The position numbers and the translations under genes are program-made. The notes under the pieces were generated by a model that saw only the letters and a list, made by a program, of their open reading frames with translations, made no database searches and was not told the origin of the DNA. Shown in pieces: positions 59,831 through 64,000 of a stretch of DNA of 64,000 bases (position 1 is its first letter; every line of letters starts with the position of its first letter). Source of the stretch: UBA1181 sp045639525 (GTDB taxonomy: Bacteria; Bacteroidota; Bacteroidia; Bacteroidales; Paludibacteraceae); NCBI GenBank assembly GCA_045639525.1, contig JAZUDI010000083.1, forward strand, positions 1-64,000, in the 5' to 3' direction.

Positions 59831-61351
59831 CTATTTGATGAATAAGTTAGCAATTGGTTCGATACCTTCGCTGATCATGTTTGACAACCAAAGTGGAGCC
59901 ATACCGATAGCTGCGATGCAAGCGATTAGTGTGAAGATGGCAATCTTCTCATAAAGTACCGCATCTCTTAAACTCTTATCATCTTGTGCGACGTGTCCGG
60001 TTTGAAGCGGACCGAAGAGCACCTTACCAACCACACGCAAGATGTAAACCGCGGTGATGACAATAGAGGTACATCCGAAGATGACGAATACTCTGTGGAA
60101 GGTGTCTGAGTGTTGGAATGCGCCGACGAAGATAGTCATCTCCGCAACGAAACCACTCAAACCTGGCAATCCGAGAGACGCCAAACCTGCGATAACGTAA
60201 CATACGCAAAGAACTGGCATAATCTTCATCAAACCGCTCATCTCACGGATGTCACGGGTATGTGTCATTCCGTAGATAATACCGATCAACGCGAAGAAGA
60301 GGGCAGTCATCAAACCGTGTGAAACCATTTGGAGGATTGCACCCGTCATGGCTGTTTGGTTCATCATCAATAAAGCGAACAATACCAAACCACAGTGGCT
60401 TACGGAAGAGTAGGCGTTGATGTACTTCAAGTCTGTTTGGACACATGCGCTGAATGCTCCGTACACAACACTGATACCGGTAAGGATAATGAAGATCCAA
60501 CCCAATTCCTGTGCTGCGTGAGGCATCAAGTACATAGCGACGCGGAAGCATCCGTAACCTCCCAACTTCATCAATACACCGGCGTGAAGCATGGATACCG
60601 CTGTCGGAGCGGATGCGTGACCATCAGGAGACCAAGTGTGGAATGGGAACATGGCGCCCAATACACCGAATCCGATGAATGTTAGCGGGAAGAAGATCTT
60701 CTCCCACTCGTGATTCTCTTGCATCGCCACGTTAGCGGCGATCTCTTGAAGATTGAATGTAGGTTGACCACCTTCTGGTACTGAGTTGTAGTAGATACCG
60801 AAGATACCGATCATCAAGAAGGCTGAACCTCCCATCAACATCAAGGTCAACTTCATGGCTGAATACTCTTTCTTACCACTTCCCCATAAACCGATGAGCA
60901 AGTACATCGGAATCAAGGCAACCTCGTAGAAGAGGAACATGGTGAAGAGGTCTACGGAGATAAAGAATCCGTACACACCGACGCTCAACATCAAGAACCA
61001 CAAGTAATACTCCTTCGCTTTTGATTCGATGGCGTAAGAGATAATCGCACCGGTTAGGACGATAACGGATGAAAGGAGAAGCATTGCGACTGAAATGCCA
61101 TCCACACCAACGGAGTAGTGGATGTTGAATGCCTCATACCACATGCAAGAGGCTTTGAACAAAAAGGCGTCGCTCTCTCCTCCTGCACGCATTTGTAGGA
61201 ACTGGATGGTAAGGTAGGCGGATGTCGCCACCAAACATGCTCCTCCTACAGTCATAACTGAACGGATCAGTTTCTTGTTTTCTCCGCTGATGCAGAATAT
61301 CACTGCCATCATGATCAACGGAATGATTACAAATAATGATAATATATTCAT
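59831..61351 (-). CDS. nuoM: NADH-quinone oxidoreductase subunit M
   Basis: 506 residues, about 14 membrane helices. Family signs are GVDGISVAMLLLSS, FLFYEVALIPMYLLIGLWG (the key Glu of helix 5), FPFHTWSPDGHASAPTAVSM, AYSSVSHCGLVLFAL and GLPGLSGFVAEM. It pumps protons in the membrane arm of complex I, between L and N. Spacing to nuoL is 18 bases and to nuoN 9 bases, consistent with one transcript. Confidence 0.96.
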   Translation of the reverse strand: MNILSLFVIIPLIMMAVIFCISGENKKLIRSVMTVGGACLVATSAYLTIQFLQMRAGGESDAFLFKASCMWYEAFNIHYSVGVDGISVAMLLLSSVIVLTGAIISYAIESKAKEYYLWFLMLSVGVYGFFISVDLFTMFLFYEVALIPMYLLIGLWGSGKKEYSAMKLTLMLMGGSAFLMIGIFGIYYNSVPEGGQPTFNLQEIAANVAMQENHEWEKIFFPLTFIGFGVLGAMFPFHTWSPDGHASAPTAVSMLHAGVLMKLGGYGCFRVAMYLMPHAAQELGWIFIILTGISVVYGAFSACVQTDLKYINAYSSVSHCGLVLFALLMMNQTAMTGAILQMVSHGLMTALFFALIGIIYGMTHTRDIREMSGLMKIMPVLCVCYVIAGLASLGLPGLSGFVAEMTIFVGAFQHSDTFHRVFVIFGCTSIVITAVYILRVVGKVLFGPLQTGHVAQDDKSLRDAVLYEKIAIFTLIACIAAIGMAPLWLSNMISEGIEPIANLFIK

Positions 61352-61369
61352 TGTCGTACTTATTATCGA

Positions 61370-63337
61370 TTAGTAACAAATGGAGAACAACACGATGAGG
61401 ATAACACCCATGATGTAGAACCATGCGTATTGTTGAACGTATCCGCTCTGGATTCCTTTGGTCTCCTCGGAAGTCTTGTTGGTGATCCAAGCAAGTAAGT
61501 CCATGAATCCGTCGATGACGTGACGGTCAAACCATGCGATTGGTTCGCAAATGCGTTTGAAGATGATGTTATTTGTTACGAACAAATAAATCTCGTCGAT
61601 GTAGAATCGGTTGTAAGCCCACAAGTATGGTTTCTTGAAATAAGATACCACTTTGTTTGGCCTTCCTGTCTTCTCAAAGTATAGGAATGCCGCGATAAGG
61701 ATACCTATTACACCTGCGCCGATACTTGGTAACGCCACGTTCCAGTGGGTATGGATGTCGTAGTTTGTGAGATCGGATGAGATCAGGTGTGTGAAAGGAA
61801 GCGCTCCGAATGCCCAGCAAATACCTGAAATGACTGTTACCGCAGCCAAGAACATCAATGGGAAGGTCATTACCAATGGTTGCTCGTGTGGCTCGTGTCC
61901 ATGTTTGTGCTCAGGCTCTCCGAACCAGAAGATACGGAAGTAGAGGCGGAACATATAGAAGGCGGTCAAACCTGCCACAAAGTACTCGACAGCGAAAGCG
62001 ATCTTGTTGTTCTCCAATGCAGCCACCAAAATCTCGTCCTTCGAGAAGAAACCTGAGAATGGAGGAATACCTGCGATGGCCAAACATGCGATCAAGAAGG
62101 TAATATGGGTAATTGGCATCTTCTTGCGTAGGTTACCCATGTCGTCCATTTCGTTGCTATGAACTGCGTGGATAATAGCACCGGCACCCATGAAGAGCAA
62201 TGCCTTGAACATGGCATGTGTGAACAAGTGCCAGATAGAGGCGGTGTAACCCAATCCCTCTTCGCCTCCATAACCAGAAACACCCAACGCTACCATCATG
62301 TAGGCGATTTGGGAGATGGTCGAGAATGCAAGTACACGCTTGATATCTGTTTGCGCACATGCGATGATTGCGGCGAAGATACTGGTGAAGGCACCGATGT
62401 AGGCGATGATCTCCAACACGTGAGGTGCTTCGAAATGATAAATAGGGAAGAGTCTTGCCACCAAGTAAACTCCCGCAACCACCATGGTAGCGGCGTGGAT
62501 CAATGCGGATGCTGGGGTTGGACCCTCCATAGCATCTGGCAACCAGATGTGCAATGGGAACATGGCTGACTTACCAGCACCACCCAAGAAGATCAAGAAG
62601 ACCGCGATGGAGATGATTGGGAAGCCCAAGAAGGTGATTCCACTCATTGTTGAGTTTACTATTTCAACGTGCTCACCGGATACTGCAGTCAAAATATCGA
62701 AGTTGAATGTCTTGGTGTAGTAAGAGAGGATCAAAATACCGATCAAGAAGAACATGTCCGCGAAACGGGTCACGATAAATGCCTTCTTTGCCGCGCGAAT
62801 CGCGGATGGCTTTTGATAATAGAAGCTGATCAACAAAAATGATGATACACCCACCAACTCCCAGAAGATATACATTTGGAAGATGTTGGTTGCTACTACC
62901 AATCCGAGCATGGCGAAAGAGAAGAGGGAAAGAATCGCGTAGAAGCGTTCGTAGCCGACCTCTAAACCTTTCTCATCACGCATGTAACCCATGCTGTAGA
63001 TGTGGACCATTAAGGATACGGTGGAGATGACGATCAACATAATGGCGGAGATCGGATCCAAAAGGAAGCCGATGCTGATAACCAAACTGTCTGTCATTCT
63101 TAACCACTCCATGTTGAAGAGTGTAGCTTGTTCGTAAGTTGTTCCCGCTTGGAAGTTTCCGCTGAAGAAGTAGTTGATTGCTATAATATAGCAGAGGACA
63201 GCCACCACTCCAAAAGAGCAGGTTCCGACGATTCCTGAAATCTTCGGTGTTATTTTATTGCCGAAAAGTCCTAATAAAAGGAACGTGCAGAATGGCAATA
63301 ACAATACGTATGGTGCAAAACTTGCTAATTGTTCCAT
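61370..63337 (-). CDS. nuoL: NADH-quinone oxidoreductase subunit L
   Basis: 655 residues, the largest antiporter-like subunit, with the long C-terminal amphipathic helix that clamps the membrane arm. Seen: FWELVGVSSFLLISFYYQKP, FPLHIWLPDAMEGPTPASAL, AFSTISQIAYMMVALG and GIPPFSGFFSKDEI. The length is normal, and the C-terminal region ends with GVILIVLFSICY. It starts 5 bases after nuoK ends. Confidence 0.97.
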   Translation of the reverse strand: MEQLASFAPYVLLLPFCTFLLLGLFGNKITPKISGIVGTCSFGVVAVLCYIIAINYFFSGNFQAGTTYEQATLFNMEWLRMTDSLVISIGFLLDPISAIMLIVISTVSLMVHIYSMGYMRDEKGLEVGYERFYAILSLFSFAMLGLVVATNIFQMYIFWELVGVSSFLLISFYYQKPSAIRAAKKAFIVTRFADMFFLIGILILSYYTKTFNFDILTAVSGEHVEIVNSTMSGITFLGFPIISIAVFLIFLGGAGKSAMFPLHIWLPDAMEGPTPASALIHAATMVVAGVYLVARLFPIYHFEAPHVLEIIAYIGAFTSIFAAIIACAQTDIKRVLAFSTISQIAYMMVALGVSGYGGEEGLGYTASIWHLFTHAMFKALLFMGAGAIIHAVHSNEMDDMGNLRKKMPITHITFLIACLAIAGIPPFSGFFSKDEILVAALENNKIAFAVEYFVAGLTAFYMFRLYFRIFWFGEPEHKHGHEPHEQPLVMTFPLMFLAAVTVISGICWAFGALPFTHLISSDLTNYDIHTHWNVALPSIGAGVIGILIAAFLYFEKTGRPNKVVSYFKKPYLWAYNRFYIDEIYLFVTNNIIFKRICEPIAWFDRHVIDGFMDLLAWITNKTSEETKGIQSGYVQQYAWFYIMGVILIVLFSICY

Positions 63338-63342
63338 GTTGA

Positions 63343-63654
63343 TTAGTACTTTAATTCGTTAATACTCTTAGCGTCCACGTTCTTGTGTTGACGATAGACG
63401 TTGATAATAATTGAAATGGCTACCGCTGTTTCAGCCGCAGCAACCGCAATGACGAAAATCGTGTAGATGTAGCCCTCCAATTGCTCTGGGAAGAGGAATC
63501 TGTTGGCTGCCACGAAATTGATGTTTACAGCGTTGAGAATCAACTCGATCGACATAAGGATGCTGATGAGGTTCTTTCTCGCCACGAATCCATATACGCC
63601 CACGAAGAAAAGGAGCGTGCTTAGGATGAAATATGATTCTACTGGTAAATTCAT
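63343..63654 (-). CDS. nuoK: NADH-quinone oxidoreductase subunit K
   Basis: 103 residues with three membrane helices. The conserved glutamates lie in SIELILNAVNINFVAA and VAAAETAVAISIIINVYR. It forms part of the proton path between the quinone site and the antiporter subunits. Its start overlaps the nuoJ stop by 4 bases (ATGA). Confidence 0.96.
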   Translation of the reverse strand: MNLPVESYFILSTLLFFVGVYGFVARKNLISILMSIELILNAVNINFVAANRFLFPEQLEGYIYTIFVIAVAAAETAVAISIIINVYRQHKNVDAKSINELKY

Positions 63655-64000
63655 TTTTTAACCTCCTTGTTCTTTTGTGCGATTACTATGCTACCAACGA
63701 TACAAGCGAGTAGTAGGATACTGGATGCCTCGAATGGTAAAAGGTATTGGTATTTTTCTGTGCCCATTAGGGTAGTACCGATCATGTGCATGTTAACTTG
63801 CTCGGCGATTTGCTCTGCCAATTCACTGTTGGTGAAACCGCATTTAGCGATAAATGAGACACAAACCAATGCGCCCATAATGGCTGCGATGATGCCCATG
63901 ATCCTTCTGTCTCCCTTGTTGATCTCCTTCTCTTCTCCAAGTCCTTTAATCAAAAGGATGGCGAATACGATGAGGATGACGACGCCTCCCGCATATACGG
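63651..64000 (-). CDS. nuoJ: NADH-quinone oxidoreductase subunit J, cut by window edge
   Basis: The C-terminal 115 or so residues of NuoJ. The frame is open to base 64000, with VYAGGVVILIVFAILLIKG at the edge, the conserved helix 3 with the pi-bulge region of this subunit. The protein then shows a helix (IIAAIMGALVCVSFIA), a loop, and the last helix LPFEASSILLLACIVGSIVIA. The start lies beyond the window, with the rest of the nuo operon presumably upstream. Confidence 0.93.
   Translation of the reverse strand, partial: VYAGGVVILIVFAILLIKGLGEEKEINKGDRRIMGIIAAIMGALVCVSFIAKCGFTNSELAEQIAEQVNMHMIGTTLMGTEKYQYLLPFEASSILLLACIVGSIVIAQKNKEVKK

Overview
The window comes from a Bacteroidota chromosome, most likely order Bacteroidales. 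The evidence is the Bacteroidota promoter form (TTTG, 19-20 bases, TAnnTTTG) ahead of several genes, weak or absent Shine-Dalgarno sequences, several proteins with type IX secretion (T9SS) C-terminal tails, a PorP/SprF-like protein, OmpA proteins with thrombospondin type 3 repeats, and an NADH dehydrogenase operon ordered J-K-L-M-N. A GH98 glycoside hydrolase and a bacterial expansin suggest a plant-fibre or glycan-degrading habitat such as a herbivore gut. Species cannot be given from the sequence alone.

Layout. 1-4.7 kb: end of a T9SS type B protein, an RluA-family pseudouridine synthase, dxs and an unknown membrane-anchored protein. 4.7-22.1 kb: an envelope and secretion block on the minus strand, comprising an outer-membrane barrel, a Cys-rich repeat protein with a T9SS tail, an OmpA/TSP3 protein, and a two-gene unit of a 3,839-residue Ig-like/PKD surface protein and a PorP/SprF partner. 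22.4-39 kb: mostly housekeeping (rplU-rpmA, uvrB, pspC-like, pepD, recG, a second OmpA protein, rpsA, an RsmI-like methyltransferase, a histidine phosphatase, DUF177-rpmF, frr-rsgA-histidine kinase), plus two candidate structured small RNAs. 38.3-41 kb: an expansin with a T9SS-like tail, a divergent RES-like protein and an AlkD-type protein. 41-43.4 kb: a short promoter-terminator unit, kdsB and an M16-like protein lacking the zinc motif.

43.4-50.4 kb holds the most unusual locus: a PqqD-like RiPP recognition element, an ATP-grasp ligase, a diaminopimelate-decarboxylase-like PLP enzyme whose N-terminus resembles a YxxPxL leader, a urea-transporter-like domain fused to an M23 peptidase, a TPR/outer-membrane barrel protein with a Trp/Tyr/Pro-rich loop, and a TPR protein. 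The first four are tightly packed or overlapping. The last two overlap each other and have their own promoter. I read this as a candidate peptide- or amine-modifying and envelope-export system of unknown product.

50.5-64 kb: GH98 hydrolase, an M48-TerB-like protein, a lipoprotein nitroreductase and flavin reductase pair, a TolB-like propeller, an HD phosphohydrolase, a low-complexity lipoprotein, and the nuoJKLMN end of complex I, with nuoJ cut by the window edge. No tRNA, rRNA, CRISPR array or insertion sequence was recognised.
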